A stretch of DNA of 64,000 nt, from assembly GCF_015482775.1 (NCBI RefSeq), contig NZ_CP058214.1:3586501-3650500 (forward strand), given 5' to 3'. The stretch comes from Kaustia mangrovi (lineage in GTDB: Bacteria; Pseudomonadota; Alphaproteobacteria; Rhizobiales; Im1). A program made the translations under genes and the position numbers. Below the pieces are notes generated by a model that was not told the origin of the DNA, searched no databases, and saw only the letters and a program-made list of their open reading frames with translations. Position 1 is the first letter of the stretch; each line of letters begins with the position of its first letter. This document shows, one piece after another, positions 25,454-34,044 of this stretch.

Positions 25454-26341
25454 TCAGAAGAAGAAACCGAGATTGAGCCCGCCGAAGGGCGAGCGCTTGT
25501 CGAGATCGGTGTCGGTCAGCATGCCGGCCTCGCCGCCGAGGAAGATCCGGCCCATCCCCAGAAGGTCGACCTCGAAGCCCTGGGCGAACAGGCCGGCGCG
25601 GGCATATCGGTAGTCCTCGCCGCCCCACAGCGCCGCATCGATCCCGATGGCGAGGCCGGATGTCCAGCGGTAGCCGGGTCTGATCTGGACCCAGTATTCG
25701 TCGACGCCGGTGATATAGCTCGCATAGCCCCCCGCGCCCCAGCCGTCGAACGGATAGGCATGGCCCTCCGCGACGACCTTGACCCCGACCGTGCTGCCAT
25801 TGAGGTCGGAGCGCTCGTCGACCGGCGTGAGGACGTAGTCGCGATAGACGGCGCCCAGAAAGCCGGCGAGCCTGTAGGTATCGCCGGCGATCTGATAGCC
25901 GGCCTCCACCGCACCGCCCGTGCCGAGGGCGTGGATGGTCACGTCCATGCCGACATCGCGATAGAGCCGGACGCTCGTCTGATAGTCGAAATAGCTGCTT
26001 TCCATCCACAGCCTGGCGACCGGGCCGGTCTCGCCCAAGCCGGACAGGGGCGTGTAGATCAGGCCCTGCACGCCATAGAGGGCGATGCTGCTGCCGCTGA
26101 AGCCGGTGAAGGCGTAGACATCGCCGGCCATGGCGTCAGGCGCAGCCAAGAGGTCACCGGCGAGCCATACCGCAAGGACCGTATATCGCAGCGCCGCCCT
26201 TGATGGCCGGCTCGCCCAGCGCCGCACCGCCAGTCTGGCGGGGATTACCGCCTTGGCCGATATTGTCGCCTTGATCCGCGCTGGCGTTCCCGCCCGCGCC
26301 GCCATGCCTGCATGCGCACAGGCAATCCGATCGCAGTCCAT
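25454..26341 (-). CDS. BcsS-like outer-membrane beta-barrel protein
   Basis: A 295-residue exported protein. After a long, basic N-terminus comes a hydrophobic segment (YTVLAVWLAGDLLAAPDAMAG), a signal peptide with cleavage near AMAGD. The rest alternates aromatic and small residues in amphipathic strands (YAFTGFSGSSIALYGVQGLIY; VQIRPGYRWTSGLAIGID; YRYARAGLFAQGFEVDLL) and ends LNLGFFF, a C-terminal aromatic residue as for BAM-inserted barrels. It resembles BcsS, an accessory protein of alphaproteobacterial cellulose synthesis, but no bcs gene is adjacent. The true start may be an internal codon nearer the signal peptide (e.g. GTG in LAVRRW). Confidence 0.65.
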   Translation of the reverse strand: MDCDRIACAHAGMAARAGTPARIKATISAKAVIPARLAVRRWASRPSRAALRYTVLAVWLAGDLLAAPDAMAGDVYAFTGFSGSSIALYGVQGLIYTPLSGLGETGPVARLWMESSYFDYQTSVRLYRDVGMDVTIHALGTGGAVEAGYQIAGDTYRLAGFLGAVYRDYVLTPVDERSDLNGSTVGVKVVAEGHAYPFDGWGAGGYASYITGVDEYWVQIRPGYRWTSGLAIGIDAALWGGEDYRYARAGLFAQGFEVDLLGMGRIFLGGEAGMLTDTDLDKRSPFGGLNLGFFF

Positions 26342-26521
26342 GCCAATCCCCCAACTGGCAGGACGCGCATCGTGCCGATCCGCGATGGATGGCCGACGCC
26401 CCCCTTGTTGTCCTTATCGCCTCCCCAGGCGGTACGGCTCTAGGCTATGCAATAAATGGGAGCGAAGTCCAGATGTAACCACTTTATGTTGTGTTCGGCG
26501 AGAGGCCCCGAGAAAATATAG

Positions 26522-26995
26522 CTAGCGCACCGCGATCACGGTGGCGCCGATCGCGTCGCGCAGCCGGTCGGGACGGAGCGCCATGACACAATTGGGCGTG
26601 CCGGCGGCGGCCCAGACCTCGTCGAAGGCAAGTAGGTCCTCGTCCATATAGGCGGCGATCTCGCTTGCATGGCCGAAAGGGGGGATGCCGCCGATGGCGA
26701 AACCCGTGACGTCGCGGACGAACCGGGCGTCCGGGCGCTCCAGCGGCTCGCCCGCCGCCTCCGCCGCCCGGGCCTCGTCGACGCGGTTCACGCCGGAAAC
26801 GAGAAGCAGGCAGGGGGGCCCCGTTTCGCGCCCTCGGAAGACGAGGGACTTGACGATCTGGGCCACCGTGCAGCCGCAGGCCGCCGCGGCATCCTCCGCG
26901 GTGCGCGTGCTGTCGTCCATCTGCCTGATGGAGACGGGTAGCTCGAGGCGGGCTGCGGCATCGTGGACCTTCAAGGCGCTCTTCGGCAGATTCAT
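26522..26995 (-). CDS. YbaK/EbsC-type aminoacyl-tRNA deacylase
   Basis: A 157-residue protein of the YbaK/ProX editing fold. Landmarks are AEDAAAACGCTVAQIVKSLVFRG (with the conserved Lys of the QIVKSL motif), LLLVSGVNRVD and the substrate-loop GFAIGGIPPFGHA, which carries the GxxPP/GH motif. Such proteins hydrolyse wrongly charged Cys- or Ala-tRNA(Pro). ATG 26995 is chosen since homology begins there; the frame remains open far upstream. It diverges from the next gene. Confidence 0.9.
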   Translation of the reverse strand: MNLPKSALKVHDAAARLELPVSIRQMDDSTRTAEDAAAACGCTVAQIVKSLVFRGRETGPPCLLLVSGVNRVDEARAAEAAGEPLERPDARFVRDVTGFAIGGIPPFGHASEIAAYMDEDLLAFDEVWAAAGTPNCVMALRPDRLRDAIGATVIAVR

Positions 26996-27139
26996 TGGGC
27001 TTTCCGTTCCTTGGACCATGGCGGGCCGGCTCGCGTTAACGGAACATTCATGCACGACTCGCTTTTCCCGCTCCAGATGTGATTTACTGTCAAGGCTGGA
27101 AATTTGGGCTCCCTCATGGGGGAGGAGGCCTTTGGACCG

Positions 27140-27676
27140 ATGAAGAACACATTGTCGCCGGACAGCGGCGGCCGGCTCGATAAAGCGCTGCGCCAGGCGC
27201 GTCTCGTGGAGGCGGAGCATCTCGATGCCCTGTTCGACATCCGCGACGCCAAGCAGCTCAGGCTGGTGACGCTGAAAGACGAGCTCGAGCGCGAGGTCGC
27301 CGGCAGGAGCGAGGCGCGCGAGCTCTTCGATCTCTCCATCGCCATGGGCGAACCGCCGAGGCTGTGGATCGACATGGTCAGCTATGTCACGCTGGAGCCG
27401 GATCCGCGCACATACAGGCTCGTCCAGGACACGCGCGACGGGCGCGTGGTGCTGTTCGAATCGGGCGACCGCGCGGAAACCGTGGAGCGCGTGGTGCAGT
27501 TCATGGCTCACCGCATGGTCGAGCGCGAACGGGCGAAGGCCGGTGCCGCACCGGAGGGTCGCGTCGTCATGGGTTATAGCGGCGTCTCCCTGCTGTTTGC
27601 CGGAATCTGCGGGTTCGCGCTGGGTGCGCTGGGGCTTCTCGCGCTCGGCGTCCTGCTGAGCCCGGCTCCGTTCTGA
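27140..27676 (+). CDS. Conserved hypothetical protein with C-terminal membrane anchor
   Basis: A 178-residue protein. The charged N-terminal domain has coiled-coil character (LRQARLVEAEHLDALFDIRD to ELEREVAG) and then LFDLSIAMGEPPRLWIDMVS, YRLVQDTRDGRVVLFES, followed by a C-terminal hydrophobic helix (SLLFAGICGFALGALGLLAL). Similar unstudied tail-anchored proteins occur in alphaproteobacteria. I prefer ATG 27140 with GGAGGAGG upstream; TTG 27104 and ATG 27116 are in frame. It ends 356 bp before the sphingolipid operon; no functional link is evident. Confidence 0.7.
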   Translation: MKNTLSPDSGGRLDKALRQARLVEAEHLDALFDIRDAKQLRLVTLKDELEREVAGRSEARELFDLSIAMGEPPRLWIDMVSYVTLEPDPRTYRLVQDTRDGRVVLFESGDRAETVERVVQFMAHRMVERERAKAGAAPEGRVVMGYSGVSLLFAGICGFALGALGLLALGVLLSPAPF

Positions 27677-28032
27677 CCGCACAGGCCTTCGGCCATTCCC
27701 AAGGTAACATTCTGAAACACCATTTGATTTGGTGTGCCCCGGGCGCCTTGCTACCTATGCCTCCAGGGACAGAAGCCGCTCGGCTCTGTTTCGTTTGCTG
27801 CCGTAATAGGGGTTTGCTCAGGGAAACTTGTGCGGGGCGGTGGGGGCGCCTTATCCCGCAGAGGAGACTGAACAGGCAACATGGCAGGTCCACGACGGAC
27901 CGGACACTGCCGTGATTACCCCGTTGCAGAACGGGCAGCGATCATGCGAGCGGCCGTGCCTTGCAGACTCTTTGTTTACGGGCCGTGCGCTATCTCTTGA
28001 GCCGGCCCAGAGAACGAGATGGATCATTGCCG
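27677..28032 (+). promoter_or_regulatory. 356-bp non-coding leader before the sphingolipid operon
   Basis: I see no supported gene here. It contains a short hairpin ACACCA-N7-TGGTGT (27717-27735) within an AT-richer patch and then a mixed-composition stretch up to the acyl-AMP ligase start. It is the only room for a promoter of the plus-strand sphingolipid operon, so promoter and a long 5' leader are inferred. No clear -35/-10 pair could be chosen by eye. Confidence 0.35.
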
Positions 28033-29925
28033 GTGTTGAGAGACACAGACAGCCTTGCCGCCCCGCTGAACGCACGTCAGCGCAGTGAACGCCCCGCCCC
28101 CGCCCCCACGGTCGGGGAGGCGGATGCGCTGCAACTCACCCCGCGCGCCACACCCGGGCTTCCCCAGATCCTCGGTGAATTCGGCACGCTTGCCGACGGC
28201 CTCGACTATGCCGCGCGCGGTCTGACCGGCTACAATTTCTATTCGCCGCGCGGCAAGCTGGAACACGTGCTGCCCTTCTCCACTCTGCGCGAGCGCGCGC
28301 AGGCCACGGGCCGCAGGCTCGTCAGGGCCGGGCTCACCCGCGGCGAGCGTGTGGCCATCGTGGCGGAGACGGGACCCGATTTCATGGCGGCGTTCTTCGG
28401 CTGCCAGTATGCCGGCCTCGTTCCGTGCCCGCTTCCCTACACCATGTATATCGGCGGGCGCGAGGCCTATGTGGAGCGGATCGCCGGCATGCTGAAGAGC
28501 GCCGACGCCGCCATGGCGCTCGCGCCGACGGATCTGCTCGGCCATCTGGGCGAGGCGGCCGTCAGGGCCGGCACGCGCCTCGTGATGAGCCACGAGGAGC
28601 TCGCCGCCATCGATGCCGGCGATGTGGCGCTTGCGCCCTTCGGGCCCGGCGACGCAGCCTATATCCAGTATTCCTCCGGCTCGACCTCCAATCCGAAGGG
28701 CGTGCTCGTCACGCAGGCCGCGATCTGTGCCAATGTGCGCGGCATCCTTCAGCACGGATTGAAGCTCACGCCGGAGGATCGCGCTTTCTCCTGGCTGCCG
28801 CTCTATCACGATATGGGGCTCGTCGGCTTCTGCCTCGCCCCGATGATGGGGCAGGTGACGGTCGACTATCTCGCGACCACGGCCTTCGCCCGCCGGCCCG
28901 CCCTGTGGCTCCGGCTGATGTCGGACAACCGCTCGACCATCGCCTACAGCCCGTCCTTCGGCTACGACCTCGCCGCGCGGCGGGTCAACGGCCATGCCGC
29001 CGAGCTCGACCTGTCCGCCTGGCGGGTGGCCGGGATCGGCGGCGACATGGTGCGTCCGGACGTGCTGGAGACCTTTGCCGCGAAGATGGCTGTCGCAGGC
29101 TTCGACGCGACGGCCTTCCTGCCGAGCTACGGCATGGCGGAGGCGACGCTCGCCATCACCTTCGGCGAGCTCGACCGGCCGATCCGCATCGACCGGGTCG
29201 ACAGTGCCCGCTACAAGCTCTCGCGCCGTGCGGTCCCCGTGGGCGAGGGCGCGGCTGCGGCCTCCTCCTCGCGCGTGCGCGCCTTCGTGAGCTGCGGGCG
29301 GCCCATGCCCGGACACGAGATCGAGGTGCGCGACGAGACGGGACAGAGCCTCGGCGAGCGCCAGATCGGCCATGTCTGGATGCGGGGCCCGAGCCTCATG
29401 GCGGGATATTTCCGCAATGAGGACGCGACCCGCGAGGCCATGGGCGACGACGGCTGGATGAACACCGGCGACATGGGCTACTGGCTCGACGGCGAGATCG
29501 TCGTCACCGGGCGCAGCAAGGACCTCATCCTGCACAATGGCCGCAATATCTGGCCGCAGGACATCGAGTGGGCGGTGGAGCGCGTGGAGCCGCTGAGAGG
29601 CGGCGATGCGGCCGCCTTCTCCGTGGAAAACCGCGAGGGCGGGGAAGCGGTCGTCGTGCTCGTCCAGTGCCGCCTGACCGACATGGAGGAGCAGGAGGAC
29701 CTGCGCCGGCGCGTTGCCGCCGTGGTCAGCCAGACGGCCGGCGTCGAATGCGAGATCGTGCTCGTGCCGCCGCGCAGCCTGCCCTTCACCTCGTCGGGCA
29801 AGCTCTCCCGCGCGGGTGCGCGCAAGGGCTATCTCTCCGGCGAGATCGCGGAGATCTCGAAGGGCTATCTCGCCCGCAAGCTCCAGCAGGCCGCCGGCCC
29901 GGTGAGGATGGCGGCGGGCGAATAG
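28033..29925 (+). CDS. aasR: Fatty acyl-AMP ligase of the sphingolipid operon (AasR-like)
   Basis: A 630-residue adenylate-forming enzyme. The ATP-binding P-loop YIQYSSGSTSNPKGVLVT is at about 210-227; further core motifs are SWLPLYHDMGL, LPSYGMAEATLAITFGE, NTGDMGYWLDGEIVVTGRSKDLI and the catalytic-Lys region FTSSGKLSRAG. The SWLPLYHDMGLVG style places it with fatty acyl-AMP ligases, which load acyl chains on acyl carrier proteins. A dedicated ACP gene follows two genes later, next to serine palmitoyltransferase. In Caulobacter the equivalent ligase charges the sphingolipid ACP. The start is unsure: GTG 28033 is used; TTG 28027 or an earlier TTG at 27961 are possible. Confidence 0.88.
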   Translation: MLRDTDSLAAPLNARQRSERPAPAPTVGEADALQLTPRATPGLPQILGEFGTLADGLDYAARGLTGYNFYSPRGKLEHVLPFSTLRERAQATGRRLVRAGLTRGERVAIVAETGPDFMAAFFGCQYAGLVPCPLPYTMYIGGREAYVERIAGMLKSADAAMALAPTDLLGHLGEAAVRAGTRLVMSHEELAAIDAGDVALAPFGPGDAAYIQYSSGSTSNPKGVLVTQAAICANVRGILQHGLKLTPEDRAFSWLPLYHDMGLVGFCLAPMMGQVTVDYLATTAFARRPALWLRLMSDNRSTIAYSPSFGYDLAARRVNGHAAELDLSAWRVAGIGGDMVRPDVLETFAAKMAVAGFDATAFLPSYGMAEATLAITFGELDRPIRIDRVDSARYKLSRRAVPVGEGAAAASSSRVRAFVSCGRPMPGHEIEVRDETGQSLGERQIGHVWMRGPSLMAGYFRNEDATREAMGDDGWMNTGDMGYWLDGEIVVTGRSKDLILHNGRNIWPQDIEWAVERVEPLRGGDAAAFSVENREGGEAVVVLVQCRLTDMEEQEDLRRRVAAVVSQTAGVECEIVLVPPRSLPFTSSGKLSRAGARKGYLSGEIAEISKGYLARKLQQAAGPVRMAAGE

Positions 29926-29982
29926 GCCCTCCGCCCGCCCCGCGAGGGCGCGGCGTCCCGAAATTCTTGGTGTCACTCTGCC

Positions 29983-30924
29983 ATGGCAAGCGGACCGGTC
30001 GCGATTACGGGAGCCAGCGGCTTCGTCGGTCGTCGGCTGGTCGCCCGGTTCGACGAGGCGGGGCAGGCCTTGCGCCTCCTGGCGCGGTCTCCCGACCGGC
30101 TCGGCGACACGCCGCACGAGGTGGTCGCCGGCGGGCTCGATGATGGGGCCGCCCTCGACAGGCTTTGTGCGGGTGCCGATACGGTGATCCACTGTGCCGG
30201 CGCGATCACTGCCCTGTCGCGCTCGGGCTACGAGGCGGTCAATGTGGGCGGCACCGCCGCGCTTGCTGCCGCCGCCCGGCGTGCCGGGGTTCGCCGCTTC
30301 GTGCTCGTCTCCTCGCTCGCCGCGCGCGAGCCGGCGCTATCGGGCTATGGCGCGAGCAAGCTGAAGGGCGAGGACGCGCTGAAGCAGGCGGCGGGCACGC
30401 GCCTGTCATGGGTGGTCCTGCGCCCGCCCGCCGTCTACGGTCCGGGCGACCGGGGCACGCTGCCGCTGATCCAGCAGCTCGCCCGTCAGCGCCCGCTCAT
30501 ACCGGGCAATGCCGAGGCCCGGATATCGCTGATCTATGTGGACGATCTCGCCGCCGCGCTGCACACTCTGGCCGGCGGCGGGCCCGAAGGCAGCGTCCAC
30601 GAGCTGCATGACGGCACGCCGGGCGGCTATTCCTGGGCCGATCTGATGCGCGAGGCGGGACTGGCGAAGGGGCCGCAGGCGCGCTGCCTCTTCCTGCCGC
30701 GGGGGCTTCTGGCGACGCTCGCGCCCCTGTCGGTGGCGGCGGGACGGTTGAGGGGCAGCGCGCCCATGCTGACGCCCGGCAAGGTGCGCGAGCTCTATCA
30801 CGGGGACTGGGTGTGCCGGAACGCCCTTCTCGAGGACTATACGGACTGGCGGCCCCGGGTGCGCTTCGCGGAAGGGTTCGCGCGGACGCTGGACTGGTAC
30901 CGCAAGGCCGGCTGGATGACATGA
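29983..30924 (+). CDS. cerR: NAD(P)-dependent epimerase/dehydratase-type reductase, probable ceramide reductase (CerR-like)
   Basis: A 313-residue extended SDR. The Rossmann motif GASGFVG is at residues 10-16, NVGGTAALAAAARRAGVRRF follows, and the active-site Tyr122/Lys126 are in GYGASKLKGE. The position between the acyl-AMP ligase and ACP/Spt genes is that of cerR in the Caulobacter sphingolipid locus, whose product is needed to reduce the 3-keto group of the ceramide precursor. It acts in the cytoplasm or at the inner membrane. The family is broad, so the assignment rests mainly on gene order. ATG 29983 gives a complete domain. Confidence 0.8.
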   Translation: MASGPVAITGASGFVGRRLVARFDEAGQALRLLARSPDRLGDTPHEVVAGGLDDGAALDRLCAGADTVIHCAGAITALSRSGYEAVNVGGTAALAAAARRAGVRRFVLVSSLAAREPALSGYGASKLKGEDALKQAAGTRLSWVVLRPPAVYGPGDRGTLPLIQQLARQRPLIPGNAEARISLIYVDDLAAALHTLAGGGPEGSVHELHDGTPGGYSWADLMREAGLAKGPQARCLFLPRGLLATLAPLSVAAGRLRGSAPMLTPGKVRELYHGDWVCRNALLEDYTDWRPRVRFAEGFARTLDWYRKAGWMT

Positions 30925-30973
30925 GTGCGGGCGATCCTCGTCGCCCGAGATTGAAAAGTGGGATAGAAAGACC

Positions 30974-31222
30974 GTGACCAACAACGAGATCTTCGACGAG
31001 CTGTGCCGCCTGATCGAGCCCTTCAACACGAAGGGCGTGGCGCTGGACCGCAAGACGGATATCGCCGCCGACCTCAATATAGACTCCGTGTCGGTCATGG
31101 ATTTCATCATGGAAGTCGAGGATCGGTTCGATATCGACATTCCGCTGAACCTCCTGTCCGACATCCGCAGCATGGACGATCTCGCCGCAGCGGTCGAACA
31201 GCGCATGAAGGGGAACGCCTGA
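30974..31222 (+). CDS. acpR: Dedicated acyl carrier protein for sphingolipid synthesis
   Basis: An 82-residue acidic ACP. The phosphopantetheine site is Ser38 in ADLNIDSVSVMDFIMEVEDR (DSV instead of the common DSL). It starts with GTG 30974 after GAAAGA. It lies 2 bp before the serine palmitoyltransferase gene, with the acyl-AMP ligase upstream, so it should carry the long acyl chain that condenses with serine. Such specialised ACPs are also known from the Caulobacter locus. Confidence 0.9.
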   Translation: MTNNEIFDELCRLIEPFNTKGVALDRKTDIAADLNIDSVSVMDFIMEVEDRFDIDIPLNLLSDIRSMDDLAAAVEQRMKGNA

Positions 31223-31224
31223 GC

Positions 31225-32439
31225 ATGACAGACCTCCTGGAGAAGCACCGCCATCTGGCCGAACGCCACAAGGCCATGCTGCAGATGGGTGCGGATGCCG
31301 TCGGCCTCCCGATGGAGCGCATCCTGTCGCCGACGCGTGCGCTGATCGGCGGGCGCGAGACCATTCTCGCGGGCACCAACAACTATATGGGCATCACCTT
31401 CGATCCCGACTGCATCGAGGCGGGCAAGAGGGCGCTCGACGAATACGGCACCGGCACGACCGGCTCGCGCATCGCCAACGGCACCTACGAGATCCATCGC
31501 GAGCTGGAGCGCGAGATCGCCTCGTTCCTCGGGCGCGAGCATTGCATGGTGTTCACCACCGGCTACCAGGCCAATCTCGGCATGATCGCGGGGCTTGCGG
31601 GGCCCCAGGACACGATCTTCCTCGATGCCGACAGCCATTCGAGCATCTATGATGGCTGCGCGCTGTCGGGCGCGAAGCTCGTGCGCTTCCGCCACAACGA
31701 CGCCGCCGACCTCGACAAGCGCCTGTCGCGCATGGGCGAGGAGACGGGCGGGCGCCTCGTCGTGCTGGAGGGCATCTATTCCATGATGGGCGACCGCGCG
31801 CCGCTGGCGGAGTTCATCGAGGTGAAGCGCAAGCACGGCTTCACGCTGCTCGTCGACGAGGCCCATTCCTTCGGCGTGCTGGGCGAGAACGGCCGCGGGC
31901 TCGCGGAAGAGGCGGGGCTCGAGGACGAGGTCGATTTCGTGGCCGGCACCTTCTCCAAGAGCGTCGGCTCGATCGGCGGCTTCGGCGCCGGCAACCACCC
32001 GCTCTTCGAGGCGCTGCGCTATGCCACGCGCGCCTATATGTTCACCGCCTCCCCGTCGCCCTCGACCATCGCCACCTCGACGGCGGCGATCCGCAAGCTC
32101 AGGGCGGAGCCGGAGCGGCGCGAGCGGCTCAGGCGCAACTCGGCCCGCCTTCATGAGGGGTTCGAGGCGCTCGGCCTCAAGATCGCCAGCAGGCAGGTGA
32201 GCCCGGTGATCGCGGTCCAGTGCGCCGACGAGCCGTCCACCATCGGCATGTGGAACGCGCTTCTGAATGCCGGCGTCTATGTGAATATCGCGCTCCCGCC
32301 CGGCACGCCCGGGCGCACCTGCCTCCTGCGCTGCTCCGTCTCCGCGGCCCATACCGACGAGGATATCGACACGATCATCGCGCTCTTCGGCAAGGTGGTC
32401 GGCGGCGAGGCGAAGGCGGAACTGGCCGCCGGCGGCTGA
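31225..32439 (+). CDS. spt: Serine palmitoyltransferase
   Basis: A 404-residue PLP-dependent alpha-oxoamine synthase, close in size and motifs to the soluble Sphingomonas enzyme. Seen are TNNYMGITFDPDCIEAGKRA, GSRIANGTYEIHRELE, His138 in LDADSHSSIYDG (ring stacking), Asp211 and His214 in VDEAHSFGVLG and the PLP lysine Lys245 in GTFSKSVGSIGGF. It condenses serine with an acyl thioester to 3-ketosphinganine and releases CO2. Neighbouring ACP, acyl-AMP ligase and reductase genes favour SPT over AONS, KBL or ALAS. It is the last gene of the plus-strand operon and is followed by a hairpin terminator. Confidence 0.93.
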   Translation: MTDLLEKHRHLAERHKAMLQMGADAVGLPMERILSPTRALIGGRETILAGTNNYMGITFDPDCIEAGKRALDEYGTGTTGSRIANGTYEIHRELEREIASFLGREHCMVFTTGYQANLGMIAGLAGPQDTIFLDADSHSSIYDGCALSGAKLVRFRHNDAADLDKRLSRMGEETGGRLVVLEGIYSMMGDRAPLAEFIEVKRKHGFTLLVDEAHSFGVLGENGRGLAEEAGLEDEVDFVAGTFSKSVGSIGGFGAGNHPLFEALRYATRAYMFTASPSPSTIATSTAAIRKLRAEPERRERLRRNSARLHEGFEALGLKIASRQVSPVIAVQCADEPSTIGMWNALLNAGVYVNIALPPGTPGRTCLLRCSVSAAHTDEDIDTIIALFGKVVGGEAKAELAAGG

Positions 32440-32479
32440 GCGACCCTCCGGAAGGCCGCTTGTGGAAGGGCGGATACGC

Positions 32480-32506
32480 AAAGCCCCGCGCTTGAGGCGG
32501 GGCTTT
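32480..32506 (+). terminator. Terminator after spt
   Basis: AAAGCCCCGC (32480-32489) and GCGGGGCTTT (32497-32506) form a perfect 10-bp stem with a 7-nt loop, 40 bp after the spt stop. The A-run before and T-run after make it usable in both directions. Confidence 0.8.
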
Positions 32507-32631
32507 GGGACAATCAAAACTCGCAAGGCTCCCTCTTTGGCTTGTCATCGCCAGGGTGAGGAAGCCTGCCTAGCACGCTAGGTCTTAGAGCCCGACAACC
32601 GGGATACACTACCTATATACGCGATCCTCGA

Positions 32632-33033
32632 TCACGATTCAATGTGGCGGTCGAGACCGAGGCCCGAGAGTACGGCGCGCCGGACGCCTGCCAGATCTTC
32701 CAGTTCCAGGGTTGGGTAGACATATTTCCGGCGCCCCACCTTGAATGCACGCAGGCGATAAACGCCAAGATTCATGATCATGTCGGCTTTCGCCCAGCAT
32801 GGCTGATCGTCCGGTTCCTCCGGATGATAATTCTTCGAGAGCCTATAGCAAAAAGGCAGGTCGTGACGCGGAGCCGTGAGACTGACGGGTACGATTGCAG
32901 CGATCTCGGAGCGGTAGGGCAACTTCGGCGAAATCACGATAACAGGGCGTGTTTTAATCATCTCAGGAGCCTTGAAGCCCGAAAAATCACACATAAATAT
33001 CTGCCCCGCCCTGGGAAAGAAATTCAGCGCCAT
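32632..33033 (-). CDS. PemK/MazF-like toxin-family protein, no antitoxin seen
   Basis: A 133-residue protein starting near FPRAGQIFMCDFSGF. The PemK/MazF beta-barrel pattern is visible: G-Q-I-F at the start, EMIKTRPVIVISPKLPYRSE (the K-x-R-P-V-I-V-I motif), IAAIVPVSLTAP and CWAKADMIMNLGVYRL (AKxD). Members are ribosome-independent mRNA endonucleases. No antitoxin reading frame precedes or follows it. It lies between the spt operon and the minus-strand head-group operon in sequence of lower GC than its neighbours, suggesting later arrival. ATG 33033 is chosen; ATG 33072 is also possible. Confidence 0.72.
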   Translation of the reverse strand: MALNFFPRAGQIFMCDFSGFKAPEMIKTRPVIVISPKLPYRSEIAAIVPVSLTAPRHDLPFCYRLSKNYHPEEPDDQPCWAKADMIMNLGVYRLRAFKVGRRKYVYPTLELEDLAGVRRAVLSGLGLDRHIES

Positions 33034-33125
33034 AATCCCGTCCCCCCACCGCGCACCATAACAACTTTTCATTGAGTGTGCGAGGCTTGGGGCGGTTATG
33101 CGTGTGTCAGAGGCCGGTTCGGCCC

Positions 33126-34028
33126 TTAGCGGAACGCGCCCTTGCGGTAGAGCTTCGGGATGAGGGTGAGGGCGGCGAGGATGGGGTGGCGGCGTTGCCA
33201 GTCGGTGAGCTCGACGGGGACACCGGAATGGCGCTCGATCTTCCAGGCGATATAGTCCGCGCCGCCGGAGAAGGTGAAGGCGGCCTTGACCAGGCGCAGC
33301 ACCGAGAGGAGCTTGCCGGCGATGCGTCGGCGCGCCCAGAGACGGCCGGCCGGGGATCCCATGTCGCTGGCGGGGGGTACGAGAGCGGCCGCCTCGCGAT
33401 ACCACGCCTCGTCCGCACCGACGATCTGGCGGGCGCGGTCCTCGCGCTCCGAGCGAAGCTCCGTGGCATAGGTCGCGGTCAGGGCGCGGACCCACAGTCG
33501 AAGCGGATCGTCATCGGGGCCTGACGCGGTGCCGGCAAGGCGGCGGCCTTCCTGGACCATGCGTGCGATGGCCGTCGCGATAGCCCCCTCCACGCGCGCG
33601 GCGATATCGGCGTCGCGGGCGTAGAGCAGCGCGCTCGGCTGGGCGAAGCGGGCCCAGAAATAGGGATTGTCGGTCTGCGGCGCCACCTTGCGCTCGAACA
33701 CGTCGAGCGGCAACACCGCGCATTTGGCGCGCACGGTCGCGCCTTCATGGGTCGCCTCGGCATAATAGACATTGGGCGGCAGGAGCCGGCAGGCGGCCCG
33801 GCTCAGCCGGTTCGGGCTGATCGCGCCGGGCCGGTCGGTGAGTACATAGAGGTCGATGAGCGTGTCGCTCGCCGGCACGCCGCGCAGCGCCGAGCCATAG
33901 GCGAGAACGGCCGCGACGCCGGGTCCGCGCGCATCCCCCACCGCCTTGCCGATCGCGCGCACGGCGTCCGGCACCGGCGCGGACAGCCGGCCCTTCACGA
34001 GTGCCCTCAATGCCTTGTCGTCGCCCAT
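33126..34028 (-). CDS. Nucleotidyltransferase-like protein, possibly Tam41-type lipid cytidylyltransferase
   Basis: A 300-residue protein with no obvious membrane span. VAAVLAYGSALRGVPASDTLIDLYVLTD (residues 39-65) has the GS and spaced acidic residues of a nucleotidyltransferase fold. LLPPNVYYAEATHEGATVRAKCAVLPLDVFE follows, a layout that recalls Tam41, the CDP-diacylglycerol synthase of mitochondria. This match is from memory and needs a structure comparison. It follows the ceramide-kinase-like gene by 16 bp in one operon. If correct, it could convert a phosphorylated ceramide to CDP-ceramide for the CDP-alcohol phosphatidyltransferase encoded first in the operon. Confidence 0.5.
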   Translation of the reverse strand: MGDDKALRALVKGRLSAPVPDAVRAIGKAVGDARGPGVAAVLAYGSALRGVPASDTLIDLYVLTDRPGAISPNRLSRAACRLLPPNVYYAEATHEGATVRAKCAVLPLDVFERKVAPQTDNPYFWARFAQPSALLYARDADIAARVEGAIATAIARMVQEGRRLAGTASGPDDDPLRLWVRALTATYATELRSEREDRARQIVGADEAWYREAAALVPPASDMGSPAGRLWARRRIAGKLLSVLRLVKAAFTFSGGADYIAWKIERHSGVPVELTDWQRRHPILAALTLIPKLYRKGAFR

Positions 34029-34044
34029 GGCCCGTGTCCAGGCC

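Noticed and set aside
31225-32439. Alternative calls for the alpha-oxoamine synthase as BioF, KBL or HemA
   Set aside because: A dedicated ACP, acyl-AMP ligase and reductase next to it, and close motif agreement with Sphingomonas SPT, favour serine palmitoyltransferase.
32540-32631. Possible small RNA or tRNA-like stretch with a CCTAGC/GCTAGG stem
   Set aside because: No T-arm consensus, no acceptor stem pairing and no matching anticodon arm were found; probably only intergenic sequence.
32632-33495. Longer minus-strand frame extending the PemK-like protein to 287 codons
   Set aside because: The extension overlaps the conserved nucleotidyltransferase-like gene in another frame. PemK/MazF similarity begins near FPRAGQIF.
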